This document shows, one piece after another, positions 9,801 through 19,516 of a stretch of 64,000 bases of DNA. Below the pieces are notes generated by a model. It saw only the letters and a list, made by a program, of their open reading frames with translations. It was not told the DNA's origin and made no database searches. The stretch is from Agaricus subrufescens (lineage: Eukaryota; Basidiomycota; Agaricomycetes; Agaricales; Agaricaceae), in the NCBI GenBank assembly GCA_029945375.1, contig CM057059.1, positions 3,472,001 through 3,536,000 on the forward strand. The letters are read 5' to 3'. The position numbers and the translations under genes are program-made. Positions within the stretch are counted from its first letter, which is position 1. Every line of letters begins with the position of its first letter.

Positions 9801-11244
9801 TGTTCCGCGGCCGGTGGGCAAGAATGTTGTGAAGTCCAAGTGGGTGTTCGCCAACAAATACAACGATGCGGGGGAGATTGTGGATAGGAAGGCAAGGTTG
9901 GTGGCGAAGGGTTTCACGCAAGTTCTTGGGGAAGATTACGATGAAACTTACGCCTCCGTGGCGCGGCTGGAATCTGTTCAGATGGTCTGTGCCATAGCGG
10001 CTTCCCGTGGGCTTCGACTATGGCAAGTCGATTTCGTATCTGCCTTCCTCAATAGCGAGAATTCATTCGAGATCTACATGGAGCAACCGCCGGGTTTCGA
10101 TGAGGGGGGAGATAACGTTTGGATGCTCCTCAAAACCCTTTACGGAACGATGCAAGGAGCCCATGATTGGGCTATCACTCTCGAACGCGCATACAATGAC
10201 CACGGCTACTATACTTCAAAGGCGGACTCCCAAGTCAGATCCAAGGTAGTCAATGGCGAGTTCACAATAACGTCGACATGGACAGATGACATACTAGGGG
10301 CGTCCTCAACAGAGGCTGGGGAAACTGCGGCAAAGGAGGAGCTGAAGAGTAGCTACGATATAAAGGATTTGGGGTCGGCAAAGTATATCTTGGGAATGAA
10401 GATTGAACGTAGAGATGACGGGAGCATTAAACTGTCCCAGCGGGCATATTCGGAGCGTGTTCTGGGGCGTTTTAACATGGATGAGGCGAAACCGCGGAGC
10501 ACCCCCCTACCGGCTGGGCTGACGCTGTCGACTAAAGACTCGCCGGTTACTGAAGAGGAGATGCGCGATATGAGAGAAGTACCATACCGCGAGGCCCTTG
10601 GCTCACTGATGTGGTTACAGGTAGCGACTAGGCCAGATCTTTCCTATGCGGTGAACCTTCTCTCTCGCTTCGCTCACAATCCTGGACGAGAACATTGGAA
10701 TGCGCTAAAACACACCCTTGCCTATCTCAAGAACACCTTAGACTATGGTGTTACCTACTACCATAATTCCAACCTGAGGCCTTTCGGATACGCTGATGCT
10801 GACTATGCGGGTGACATTGATGCCCGACGCTCAACAGAGGGACATCTTTTCTTCATGGCAGGAGGACCGGTATCTTGGTCGAGCAAACGGCAAGAAACGG
10901 TCGCATTATCGACTGTGGAAGCTGAGTACATGGCCTTTACTCGGGCTATTCAACAAGCTATCTGGATGGATAAATTTCTAGAAGAAGTTGGATTAACACA
11001 GGACAGGCCCACTAACATTTTCGGGGATAATACGGGGGCAATCGCGAATACTCAAAACGACAAGAATCATCGTAGAACAAAACACATCGACATCAAGCAC
11101 CACTTCATTAAAGAGAAGGTTACATCTGGTATAGTGGTATTCAACTATATACCGACATCAGAAAATCTGGCGGATATCTTGACTAAGCCATTGGCGAAGG
11201 ATGCTGTACTGAGATGCTGTATTGGAATGGGGATACGTGGATAG
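6805..11244 (+). CDS. gag-pol polyprotein of copia element A
   Basis: Intact single frame of 1479 aa starting MSNTGGSAPP, the same start as in element B. Domain order is that of Ty1/copia. Gag comes first, with a CCHC-like knuckle CTNSNCNRRGHTIENC (about residue 265). The aspartic protease has LLDSGASDH (about 407). Integrase follows, with the HHCC zinc motif (HRRLGHAG...CEDC, about 550-590) and D, D, E residues in IDIWGP, RADMGREW and NGKVERS. Reverse transcriptase carries TWTDDILGA (about 1157) where YVDD is usual. RNase H has YADADYAGD and STVEAEYMA (about 1328 and 1370). Expression is from the 5' LTR. Confidence 0.97.
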   Translation: MSNTGGSAPPIFADSAKFNGMNWVTWRGLIQIAADLRGVSGYLDGTIPNPSPQQANTTTTTPAVPTAPAAPTATTVTTATQTPETPWESISPTPAEWRVRNAWAMGLLIYNTTDPLGLGINIQGNAADAWKSYIDGYQVTSEVALANAEQDLRNMSYNDGQDFIEFISKLRTKWSNATALGAKIDDSAFRMIILNALPRSWDSIVATLYTTTSSRDAINQLMTHWARISRDRVVNPQTTAAALRADGNSGGGNSSSGNNNNQARVCTNSNCNRRGHTIENCYWPGGGKAGQFPPGFGKRNNRRPPNNNNNSSSTQQTSANNVNENAEQVFALMTHTPFDTYASEVPSQMPLQPLPNSDPITPIHRSFKPDLVFGTTDIRDVLEDVPRVLTSHIPQCLNVHTSVNRASTLLDSGASDHCFVARESFSEYQTISPPRTGNSAGKGSTFSIEGTGTAQFATTIDGVSSKILMTDALHTPQLRSNLISVSKLVNKGLSVSPEGNMARVKQASGKTVLTAVRQNGLYVVPTGGNEDVNANTFQSKRKAVSFDVWHRRLGHAGVDALKGLVNGGLVDGLEISGPTEMKALCEDCIYGTHTSHPFTESTSAETEALERVYIDIWGPASTQSAGGANYFMLIIDGATSYRAVYFLASKSADATLRVLKEFQSMAERQTGKRLKRVRADMGREWCNVAWDEYVKTHGITLDFTTPYAHQQNGKVERSMRTLLDTARTMLADSGLPQKFWADAVQTAVYTRNFIPNSRKPAVIPAGVWFNTRQDVSHLRPFGSTAYAHIPREVSPSKLAPRSAKLTLLGYFDRSGYKLVDRTTGSVYKSRDVIFEESPPHFSTDPIVRFTADDLTPQNTAIAPRPKAITSLHPPVNPPPPPPPATPNQPATSSSGPILPPQSGGSELARDSEDEVSDAVIPGGDLPIAIRKAKRDTRASARMKDSLEYLSRPTASMATTDLDNFGVPSTFTQAMKRPELWLQPMLKELAVMEAKNVFRLVPRPVGKNVVKSKWVFANKYNDAGEIVDRKARLVAKGFTQVLGEDYDETYASVARLESVQMVCAIAASRGLRLWQVDFVSAFLNSENSFEIYMEQPPGFDEGGDNVWMLLKTLYGTMQGAHDWAITLERAYNDHGYYTSKADSQVRSKVVNGEFTITSTWTDDILGASSTEAGETAAKEELKSSYDIKDLGSAKYILGMKIERRDDGSIKLSQRAYSERVLGRFNMDEAKPRSTPLPAGLTLSTKDSPVTEEEMRDMREVPYREALGSLMWLQVATRPDLSYAVNLLSRFAHNPGREHWNALKHTLAYLKNTLDYGVTYYHNSNLRPFGYADADYAGDIDARRSTEGHLFFMAGGPVSWSSKRQETVALSTVEAEYMAFTRAIQQAIWMDKFLEEVGLTQDRPTNIFGDNTGAIANTQNDKNHRRTKHIDIKHHFIKEKVTSGIVVFNYIPTSENLADILTKPLAKDAVLRCCIGMGIRG

Positions 11245-11258
11245 AAGGTGATACCGAA

Positions 11259-11268
11259 GCAGGGGGAG
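11259..11268 (+). other. polypurine tract of element A
   Basis: GCAGGGGGAG directly abuts the 3' LTR and would prime plus-strand DNA synthesis. The same word precedes the 3' LTR of element B. Confidence 0.85.
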
Positions 11269-11640
11269 TATTGAAGATACTTCGGTAACGTCCCAACTTC
11301 ACTTCAATATCTATTTTAAGGATCATTCTATTTTCGTCTTTTCTACATTTCTCATTCTTTCACCGTGACCGTTTACATTCTCTATTATACCTCTTACTAT
11401 ACAGTTTTTCCTTTCCTACTATACAGTTCTACTTTGCCGTTCTCGTGCCGAATACTTATACCACCAGCCACCGATGTCTCACCTCAGCGGTCAACATCAC
11501 TTCGTTGACGTTGAGGTGAGTTTACCTTTCATGTACTCTCGTTTACTGGTAGCTGACATGTAGTTAGCATTTACATTTCCTTTAGGTAAATATAGCGGTC
11601 AACATCACTTCGTTGACGTTGAGCATTTACATTTCCTTTA
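11269..11640 (+). repeat. 3' LTR of copia element A
   Basis: 372 bp, no difference from the 5' LTR at 6352-6723 seen by eye. It is followed by the target duplication TTGAC at 11641-11645, where the interrupted gag-pol of element B resumes. Confidence 0.95.
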
Positions 11641-11645
11641 TTGAC

Positions 11646-14600
11646 GTTTACTCGCCCAGGACACCGGCCCTCCTCCAACAAAGAAGATATATCCCTCGGT
11701 CGAGCGTCTTGCATCGACGTCACCAGCGTAGTCGGCATCAACGTATCCAAATGGCCTTAGACTAGAGTTCTTGTAGTATGTGATACCGTAGTCGAGTGTC
11801 CCCTTAATATACGCAAGCGTATGCTTGAGAGCGTTCCAATGTGCTCGTCCTGGATTGTGAGCGAAGCGAGATAGGAGGTTGACAGAGTATGATAAATCCG
11901 GCCTTGTTGCTACCTGTAACCACATTAATGAGCCAAGTGCCTCGCGGTACGGCACGTTTTTCATGTCCTGCAGATCTTCATCTGTCTCCGGTGAATCCTT
12001 TGCTGATAGAGTGAGACCAGCAGGTAAAGGGGTGCTACGTGGTTTCACTTCGTCCATGTTGAAGCGGCCCAGGACACGCTCCGAATACGCCCGTTGTGAC
12101 AACTTAATGCTCCCATCATCTCTGCGCTCGAACTTCATCCCCAGTATGTATTTCGCCGTTCCTAAATCCTTAACCTCATAGCTACTCTTCAACTCCTCTT
12201 TCGCTTTAATCTCTCCGGATTCTGTTGTTGATGCACCTAGGATATCGTCCGTCCATGTTGAAGTTATAGTAAATTCATCGCCAACCATCTTTGATCGCAC
12301 TTGGGGATCCGCCTTTGATGTGTAGTAGCCGTGATCATTGTATGCCCGTTCGAGAGTGATAGCCCAGTCGTGGGCACCCTGCATTGTTCCGTAGAGGGTT
12401 TTGAGGAGCAGCCAGACCTGGTCTCCCCCCTCGTCAAAGCCCGGCGGTTGTTCCATGTAGATCTCAAAAGTGTTATCGCTATTTAGGAAGGCGGAGACGA
12501 AGTCAACTTGCCACAAACGGAGTCCACGCGAAGCCGCTATGGCGCAGACCATGCGTACTGACTCCAAACGCGCAACGGAAGCGTAAGTCTCATCGTAGTC
12601 CTCCCCCAGGACCTGAGTGAACCCCTTCGCGACCAATCTCGCCTTCCTATCTACAATCTCTCCCTCGTCGTTATACTTGTTGGCAAAGACCCATTTCGAC
12701 TTTACGACGTTCTTCCCAGCAGGTCGAGGAACGAGCTCGAAGACGCCTTTAGCCTCCATGACACCAAGCTCCTTGAGCATCGGCTGTAGCCATAGGTCAG
12801 GACGCTTCATCGCCTGGTGGAAAGTGGAAGGGACGGTAGAGTCGTCATCAGAGGAAGTGGTGGCCATGCTGGCAGTGGGGCGACTAAGGTACTCGAGGCT
12901 CTCTTTCATCCTCGTGGACGCCCTGGTTTCCCTCTTAGGTTTACGCACCGCGATGGGTAAGTCGCCACCCGGCATGATGGCATCCGTAACCTCGTCCTCA
13001 CTGTCCATCGGAATCGAAGGTGGAAGGACAGGACCATGGACAGGCGTAGGCGTCGTGGGTGCGGGTGAAGTAATCGTTGTGGTTGGAGAGGGTTGAGTGG
13101 ATGGTGCAGGATGTAGCTGGTTGATTGGTTTTGGGCGTGGAGCAGTGGCGGTATTCCGAGGAGTCAAGTCGTCGGGAGCAAATCGGACAATAGGGTCGGT
13201 AGTAAAGTGAGGTGGAGACTCCTCAAAAATGACGTCTCTGGACTTGTGGACAGCGCCAGTAACACGATCCAGCAATTTGTAGCCGGATCGATCATAGTAG
13301 CCAATGAGGGTCAACTTAGCTGATCTAGGTGCGAGCTTGGAAGGGCTAACCTCGCGGGGAATGTGCGCGTAGGCGGTGGAACCGAAGGGGCGTAAATGGG
13401 AAATGTCCTGGCGGTGGTTAAACCACGCCTGTGCGGGAACGGTAGTAGGCATGCGGGTACTCGGGATGAAGTTTCGAGTGTAGACGGCTGTTTGAACCGC
13501 GTCCGCCCAAAATTTCTGGGGAAGGCCGGAGTCAGCCAACATTGTACGGGCCATGTCCAGCAGAGTGCGCATGGAGCGCTCTGCCTTGCCATTCTGCTGG
13601 TGGGCGTATGGCGTAGTAAAGTCCAACGCAATGCCGTGACTTTTTACGTATTCGTCCCAAGCCGAATTGCACCACTCCCTCCCCATGTCTACTCGAACTC
13701 GCTTCAGTTGTTTCCCAGTCTGTCGCTCCGCCTGCATGTGGAACTCTTTGAATACGCGCAAGGTCACGTCCGCGGACTTCAAACTCAGGAAGTATACCGC
13801 ACGATATGACGTAGCACCATCAATTATCAACATGAAGTACAACGCGCCCCCGGCGGATTGAGTCAAAGCCGGGCCCCAAATGTCAATGTACACCCGCTCC
13901 AAGATTTCGGTCTCATTCCCTGTCGACTCCGCGAAAGGGTGGCTCGTATGTGTGCCGAATATGCAGTCCTCGCATAAGGCTTTCATCTCCACAGGTCCGT
14001 TCACATCTAGTCCGTCTACCAGTCCACCATTGACCATCCCCTTTAGTGTATCGCTCCCAGCATGTCCCAGTCTTCTGTGCCACGTGTCAAAGGGTACCGC
14101 TTTCCTCTTGGATTGAAAAGTGTTAGCGTCAACGCTCTCTGTTGTCCGGTTCATCGGTACCATATACAAGCCATTTCGCCTCACAGCAGTGAGTACGGTC
14201 GTCCCATTAGCTTGTTTCACTCTCGCCGCATTGCCCTCGAAGCTTACATTGAGTCCCTTATTCACCAGCTTCGACACAGAAATCAAATTCGATCGCAACT
14301 GCGGGGTGTGAAGCGCATCGGTCATTAATATCTTTGACGACACTCCATCTATCGTAGTGGAAAATCCCGCAGTGCCTGTCCCTTCAATCGAGAAAGTGGA
14401 GTCCTTTCCCGCAGAATTTCCAAATCTGGGCGGCGAGACGATATGATATTCCGAGAAGGATTCTCTTGCGACGAAGCAATGGTCACTGGCACCAGAATCC
14501 AAGAGAGTAATGGCTTGGTTCGTTGTTGTATGAACATTTAAGCAGAGTGGTATAGACGAGGTAAAGTCATCTAGAGTATCCCCATCGACGTCTCTCATAT

Positions 14601-15699
14601 CAATTGTCCCAAACATCAGGTCAGATTTAAGCAGCCTGGTAGCGGGTACAGCTGGATTAGATTGGGATAGTGGTTGGATTGGAGGGTGAGAGGGTACCTC
14701 AGAAGTGACGTTGTTGGCAGGAACGTGAGTGACCAGAGCGAAGACCTGTTCATTGGTCCCTTCGTTGACAGCGTTCGCAGATGTTTGTTGCGAATTGGAC
14801 TGTCTGTTATTTGGGGACCTTCTGTTATTGCGCCTGCCAAAGCCGGGTGGGAACTGCCCGGCCTTTCCTCCCCCGGGCCAGTAACAATTCTCGATGGTAT
14901 GACCGCGCCTGTTACAGTTGGAGTTGGTGCAAACGCGGGTCTGGTTGTTGTTGTTGCTATCAGCGCGAAGTGCCGCAGTGGTGGACTGGGGGTTTACAAC
15001 TCGGTCTCGGCTAATCCTAGCCCAGTGAGTCATAAGCTGGTTTATAGCGTCACGGGAGGAGGTCGTTGTGTATAAAGTGGCGACAATCGGGTCCCATGAT
15101 CGAGGCAGAGCATTTATGATAATCATCCTAAATGCAGAATCATCGATTTTCGCTCCGAGTGCAGTAGCGTTGGACCATTTGGTCCGAAGTTTGGATATGA
15201 ATTCAATAAAGTCATTTCCATCGCTGTAAGTCATGTTCCGCAGGTCCTGTTCGGCATTGGCTAACGCAACTTCTGACGCAACCTGGTATCCGTCCATGTA
15301 GGATTTCCATGCGTCGGCAGCGGTGCCCAGAATGTTAATACCCAGGCCGAGTGGATCGCTGGTGTTGTATATGAGCAATCCCATCGCCCAGGCGTTGCGG
15401 ACTTTCCATTCAGCGGCTGTAGGGGAAGTGGATTCCCAGGGGGTTTCAAGTGTCTGGGCAAGTGTAGCAGTCGCCGCTGCGGGGGCAGTAGGGGCCGCAG
15501 GTGCAGTAGGGGCGACTGGCGCTGTAGTAGTGGTGTTTTGTTGAGGAGAGGGATTGGGTATAGTTCCATCTAGGTAACCAGATACGCCGCGCAGGTCGGC
15601 CGCTATCTGAATTAATCCCCTCCACGTCACCCAGTTCATACCGTTGAACTTGGCGCTGTCAGCGAAGATGGGGGGAGCGCTCCCACCAGTGTTGGACAT
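11646..15699 (-). CDS. gag-pol of copia element B, main part
   Basis: The frame starts at ATG 15699 (MSNTGGSAPP) and is open to the insertion of element A. It contains the gag knuckle CTNSNCNRRGHTIENC, protease LLDSGASDH, integrase HRRLGHAG...CEDC and HQQNGKAERS, and reverse transcriptase TWTDDILGAS. It ends in the RNase H domain at VSWASKRQ, where A interrupts; the last 117 codons lie at 6346-5996. No other stop or frameshift was noticed, so B was coding-competent when A landed. It differs from A mainly in the spacer after gag and in the proline-rich region after integrase. Confidence 0.95.
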
Positions 15700-15771
15700 T
15701 TTTCCAAAGTAAAGTAAGCGGTTGTGCGATTGCAAGTTTCCTTTTTTTCGTTGATATAGGTTCACAGACCG

Positions 15772-15783
15772 GGGCCCATAACC
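15772..15783 (-). other. primer-binding site of element B
   Basis: On the minus strand GGTTATGGGCCC directly follows the 5' LTR, the same half-tRNA-iMet complement as in element A. Confidence 0.7.
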
Positions 15784-16165
15784 TAAAGAAATATACAAAT
15801 GCTCAGCGTCAACGAAGGTGATGCTGACCGCTGAATTTACCTAAAGAAATATACAAATGCTAACTACGAGTCAGATCTCGGTAAGCGAAGATACAAGGAA
15901 TATAAACTCACCTCAGCGTCAACGAAGGTGATGCTGACCGCTGAGGTGTTACAACTGTGGCTGAATCTATATGTACTCGGCACGGAAACGGCACTTAAAA
16001 CTGTACAGTAGGTAAGGAAAAACTGTATAGTCAAAGGGGTGAACTTGGAAATGTAGACGATCAACGTCCAGGTGAAGAAATGTAAAGGATGTCAAAAATA
16101 GAATAATGAATAAAAATAGAAATGTAGTTGGATGATTTACCGCGAATGCCGAAGCATATCCAATA
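15784..16165 (-). repeat. 5' LTR of copia element B
   Basis: 382 bp with TA...TA termini. It differs from the 3' LTR (5583-5964) at four bases: an adjacent pair (AT/GA) near the plus-strand start and two C/T changes. It is flanked by the TSD copy GTGGG at 16166-16170. Confidence 0.93.
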
Positions 16166-16231
16166 GTGGGCAGCGCCCTGGATGATATGTTTCGAGAGAA
16201 GCTTTTTCGCTGAACGCCTTTTTATTAGCAG
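16166..16231 (-). CDS. orphaned 5' end of NACHT exon 6
   Basis: Sixty-six bases (22 codons) of NACHT coding sequence stranded between the copia B and gypsy insertions. They read, minus sense, LLIKRRSAKKLLSKHIIQGAAH and continue in frame with DSSARDPPPRCHPGTR at 5577. The exon starts at the splice acceptor that the gypsy TSD (CAGCT, 16229-16233) overlaps. Confidence 0.85.
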
Positions 16232-16233
16232 CT

Positions 16234-16487
16234 TGTAAGCACGGGGCCTCACTTACGACACGCAGTCAGATACGTAGGCACAACGTATATTCCGATAAAG
16301 GAAAAGAGTCCTTATGATACGCGTATACGAAGAGAGAGATATAGAGAGAAAGAGAACAAGATGTAAGAGGGAGAGATGATGGATGAAAGAAGGTAACCCG
16401 TTATCGCCTAGAGCGGCCCTTTATATATGGCCAGTTAGTGATCGGTCAGTGACGTCAGCTCTTGTCAGTAGTAAGCTCTTGCTTACA
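16234..16487 (-). repeat. 3' LTR of the gypsy element
   Basis: 254 bp with canonical TG...CA ends and a 7-bp terminal inverted repeat (TGTAAGC/GCTTACA). It contains a TATATAT motif in the middle. It differs by one C/T from the 5' LTR. On the minus strand it follows the purine tract GGGCGGGGAGGAG (16500-16488). Confidence 0.93.
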
Positions 16488-16500
16488 CTCCTCCCCGCCC
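16488..16500 (-). other. polypurine tract of the gypsy element
   Basis: Minus-strand GGGCGGGGAGGAG abuts the 3' LTR and is the expected plus-strand primer. An A-rich 3' untranslated stretch of about 270 bp lies between the pol stop at 16772 and this site. Confidence 0.75.
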
Positions 16501-16771
16501 ACAACAGAGAAGCCACCAGGAAAAAAAGGGAAAAAAAAAGAGAAAGAAGGAGAAAATAAGAAAAAGGAAACACAGGATGCGCAAAGACAAGGTAGACTAG
16601 CTATCTAAATCCGTGCGCAGCTGCAATAAAAAACCCTGGTGCCATTCAGGGAAAAAGCATACCGCAGGCAGGAGAGAAAAGGAAAAGAAAAACAATAAAA
16701 ACAATAAAAACAAAAACAAAGAGAAAAAAAAAGCAACAAGGACAGCGGGAACAAAGAAAAACTGAACTACG

Positions 16772-19516
16772 TTACTTGATCGGGTGACCGTGGGTATCCA
16801 AGCCCGAACGCTCAAAGAACCTGTCCAAAGCTGCCAGGTCCTTCACCTCACGGCCTGGCAACCACTCGCTTTCTTCAACCGGGTAGCCCACATACTTCAC
16901 CCGGTAACTCCAACCCCGACCCACTGGCCGACGCTCCAGAATATCCTCGACCTCGGCCTTGCCCTTATCATCCAACGGGGGTCTCTCGAAAACGATGTCG
17001 TCATTCTCAACCCATGGCCGCACCAGGGAGGCGTGGAAAGTCTCCGTCGCAGCTGCGTTCCCCGGCCGGGGGATCTCGAGCGTGACCGTGCTGTGCGCGA
17101 GGTCCAACTTACGGACAACATACGGGCCCTCAAAGCGGGGCAACAACTTCGCCACCACCTTCTGGCCCTTGGCCCCCATCCGCTTGCGACGATTAGCCAT
17201 CGATAACTTCACGCGATCACCCACTCCAAACGGCAATTCCGACACGTCGCGCGATTTATTGGCATGGAAAGCTTGCACGACCTTGTGCTGCAACAACGAA
17301 TCCCTCGCCTGGGCCTCCAGTGCACGGATGCGGTTCAAAAAGGACGCGGGGTCCTCCGGAGGAGCAACAGGCTCTGCAACGAGCGGGGGGATCACGCGCG
17401 GAGAGAAGCCCATACGCAGCTGGAAACCGGTGAGCCCTGTCGAAGCGTTTTGTGTGTTCATCATTGCGAAACGGATGGTGGGCAACGCCTTCACCCAACC
17501 TTTCTGCAAATTGTTGACATGTGCACGCAGGCACTGATTCAACGTCTTGTTCGTCCGCTCGCTGGCGCCGTCGGTCTCCGGGTGGAACAAGGACGACATC
17601 TTCAGCGACGTCCCGGTGAGTCCATGCAGGGTCCACCAGAACGTCGACGTGAACAGCTTGTCACGGTCTGACACAATTTCCAGGGGCAGCCCGTTTTCGC
17701 AATACCAGTTGGTGAAAAACAAGTGCGCGACGTCAGCCGCGGAGGCCCGCAACATTGTGGGGATCAGACGCACGTCCGCGCCCAACCGATCCGTGATCGT
17801 TAATACGCAATCAAAACCCTCCTCCTCGGGGAAGGGACCGACGAAATCCATGGCGACGGCCTGAAAACGGTGATCAGGCACCGGAAGAGGATGCAAGGGG
17901 CCGAACGGCTTCTTGGTGGACGACTTCACTCTTTGACATGTATCACAACGCGGCACATAGATACGTTCCAAATCACTATACATCCCCGGCCAGTAGAACG
18001 AACCGCGCAGGGCCTCATAGGACTTATCCAGCCCAAAATGACCAAGCGCGTCGTGGGCCAGGGTGAAAATGGTCTCCCTGACGTTCCCTGTCCGTGGCAC
18101 GACCAACCTCCCTTCAAAGAACAGGAGGCCACCTCGCATCGAGACGTTGGGGGTAGTCGGCCACGTTGCCAGCAGCTTACTGCACCAGGTGTCGCTTTTG
18201 TAGCCCTCCTTAATCACCGCCCGTAACTCATCATCCACAGCGACCTCAGATGTAGCGGCCACGACCGGCTCCACTATGCAGCAAAGCGCCGGAGCCCACC
18301 GCGCCTGAACAGAAGCCTCCACGTCGAGCAGGCCACACACTGCTATCTCAAGCTCGTCCATTCGATCGTAGGGTGACATGTGGAAGGCATCCGCTTCCGA
18401 ACAGGCAGAGGTGAACACGGTCCGCGAGAGAGCGTCCGCGGCGGCATTATCCTCCCCACGTAGGTAGACGATAGTAAAATCGTATTGTTGAAGAAATTCC
18501 ATCCACCTTGCTTGCCTCCGGGAGAGGTGCTTCTGAGACTGAAAACACTCAAGCGTGCGATGGTCAGTGAGCACTGTGAACGGCACACCGATCAGATCCA
18601 CCCGCCATTTCTCTAGCGCGCGTACAATAGCCAATAACTCCTTCTCGTGCACGGGATAGTTGAGCTCCGCCTTTTTAAATGACCTTGACTCGAACGCCAC
18701 AGGCCGGGCAGACTCAAATGTTTTACCAAAGCTCAGCACAGCACCGCTACCAGTGTCAGATGCATCCGTCGAGACAAAAATGCGATTCTCCCCAAGGGAG
18801 GTATAATCAATAGTCGTGAGGCACTCACGAGACAAAACCAGCCGTTTAATACTATCTAAGGCACTCTGATGAGAGTCGGTCCAGTCAGGAAACTGCGAAT
18901 CCATATCCTTCTCTGTCAACCGAGACAGGATTGCGGAGTACCGAGCCAGGTCAGGCAAAAAGACAGCAAGATATCTCACAAGGCCCAAAAAGCGGCGGAC
19001 CTCCTTTGCCGATTGTGGGACTGGCCAGTTGACAATGCGGTCCGCCTTACGGTCGTCCGCCTCAATTCCCCTCGCACTGATACGATGCCCCAAGAAGTTA
19101 ATTTCCGTACAAAACAATTTCGTCTTCTTTAGATTGCAATAGAGGCTGGAGTCCCGCAAGGCCTGCAAGATGAGCCTTACATTGCGCTCGTGCTCTGCCA
19201 ATGTTTCTGACCAAATCACGATATCATCAAGGTACACGCGGCAGATCTTGCCAATGTGCTGGCGGAGTGCTTTGTTGATACGCCGCTGATGTATGGCAGG
19301 CGCATTCCTCAGGCCCATGGGCATCACAACCCACTCGTAGGAGCCAAAAGGCGTGGACACAGCCGTCTTGCCAATGTCCTTGCACCGCATCCTAGTCTGG
19401 AAGAAGGCACTAGTCATGTCGATGACCGCAAACAATTTCCCTCGTGCACAGTCATTCAACACGTCATCAACTTTCGGTAGGGTGTAGTTATCTGGGATGG
19501 TATTTCGATTCAACTC
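16772..19516 (-). CDS. gypsy pol: reverse transcriptase, RNase H, integrase, chromodomain
   Basis: Same frame as the upstream gag-pol part, separated only by a TGA at 19517-19519. Reverse transcriptase has LFAVIDMTSAFFQTRM and YLDDIVIWSE. RNase H has FVSTDASDTGSGAVLSF and ELNYPVHEKELLAIV. Integrase has the zinc motif H...H...CDTCQRVK, then AMDFVGPF, IVSDRDKLFTS and ETDGASERTNKT as D, D, E. The C-terminus is a chromodomain (VEDILERR...YRVKYVGYPVEESEWLP), which in chromoviruses directs integration to chromatin. The apparent start at 19513 is a TTG; the true protein began in gag. Confidence 0.95.
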   Translation of the reverse strand, partial: ELNRNTIPDNYTLPKVDDVLNDCARGKLFAVIDMTSAFFQTRMRCKDIGKTAVSTPFGSYEWVVMPMGLRNAPAIHQRRINKALRQHIGKICRVYLDDIVIWSETLAEHERNVRLILQALRDSSLYCNLKKTKLFCTEINFLGHRISARGIEADDRKADRIVNWPVPQSAKEVRRFLGLVRYLAVFLPDLARYSAILSRLTEKDMDSQFPDWTDSHQSALDSIKRLVLSRECLTTIDYTSLGENRIFVSTDASDTGSGAVLSFGKTFESARPVAFESRSFKKAELNYPVHEKELLAIVRALEKWRVDLIGVPFTVLTDHRTLECFQSQKHLSRRQARWMEFLQQYDFTIVYLRGEDNAAADALSRTVFTSACSEADAFHMSPYDRMDELEIAVCGLLDVEASVQARWAPALCCIVEPVVAATSEVAVDDELRAVIKEGYKSDTWCSKLLATWPTTPNVSMRGGLLFFEGRLVVPRTGNVRETIFTLAHDALGHFGLDKSYEALRGSFYWPGMYSDLERIYVPRCDTCQRVKSSTKKPFGPLHPLPVPDHRFQAVAMDFVGPFPEEEGFDCVLTITDRLGADVRLIPTMLRASAADVAHLFFTNWYCENGLPLEIVSDRDKLFTSTFWWTLHGLTGTSLKMSSLFHPETDGASERTNKTLNQCLRAHVNNLQKGWVKALPTIRFAMMNTQNASTGLTGFQLRMGFSPRVIPPLVAEPVAPPEDPASFLNRIRALEAQARDSLLQHKVVQAFHANKSRDVSELPFGVGDRVKLSMANRRKRMGAKGQKVVAKLLPRFEGPYVVRKLDLAHSTVTLEIPRPGNAAATETFHASLVRPWVENDDIVFERPPLDDKGKAEVEDILERRPVGRGWSYRVKYVGYPVEESEWLPGREVKDLAALDRFFERSGLDTHGHPIK

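Larger units (their letters stand above)
6352..11640 (+). mobile_element. Ty1/copia element A, complete, nested in B
   Basis: A 5289-bp element with two 372-bp LTRs that look identical base for base. It has the target duplication TTGAC (6347-6351 and 11641-11645), a primer-binding site directly after the 5' LTR, one intact gag-pol frame and a polypurine tract directly before the 3' LTR. Identical LTRs and an unbroken frame suggest a very recent insertion that may still be active. It lies opposite to B and interrupts the RNase H coding part of B. Confidence 0.96.
5583..16165 (-). mobile_element. Ty1/copia element B, interrupted by element A
   Basis: LTR retrotransposon on the minus strand with two 382-bp LTRs (15784-16165 and 5583-5964) that differ at four positions by eye. 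A 5-bp target duplication GTGGG (5578-5582 and 16166-16170) lies inside exon 6 of the NACHT gene. The element carries one gag-pol frame broken only by element A at the TSD TTGAC. Without A the frame reads 4059 plus 351 nt, 1470 codons. It is closely related to A in protein and primer site but has diverged LTRs. It is the oldest of the three LTR insertions judged by LTR differences (4/382, against 1/254 for gypsy and 0/372 for A). Confidence 0.93.
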
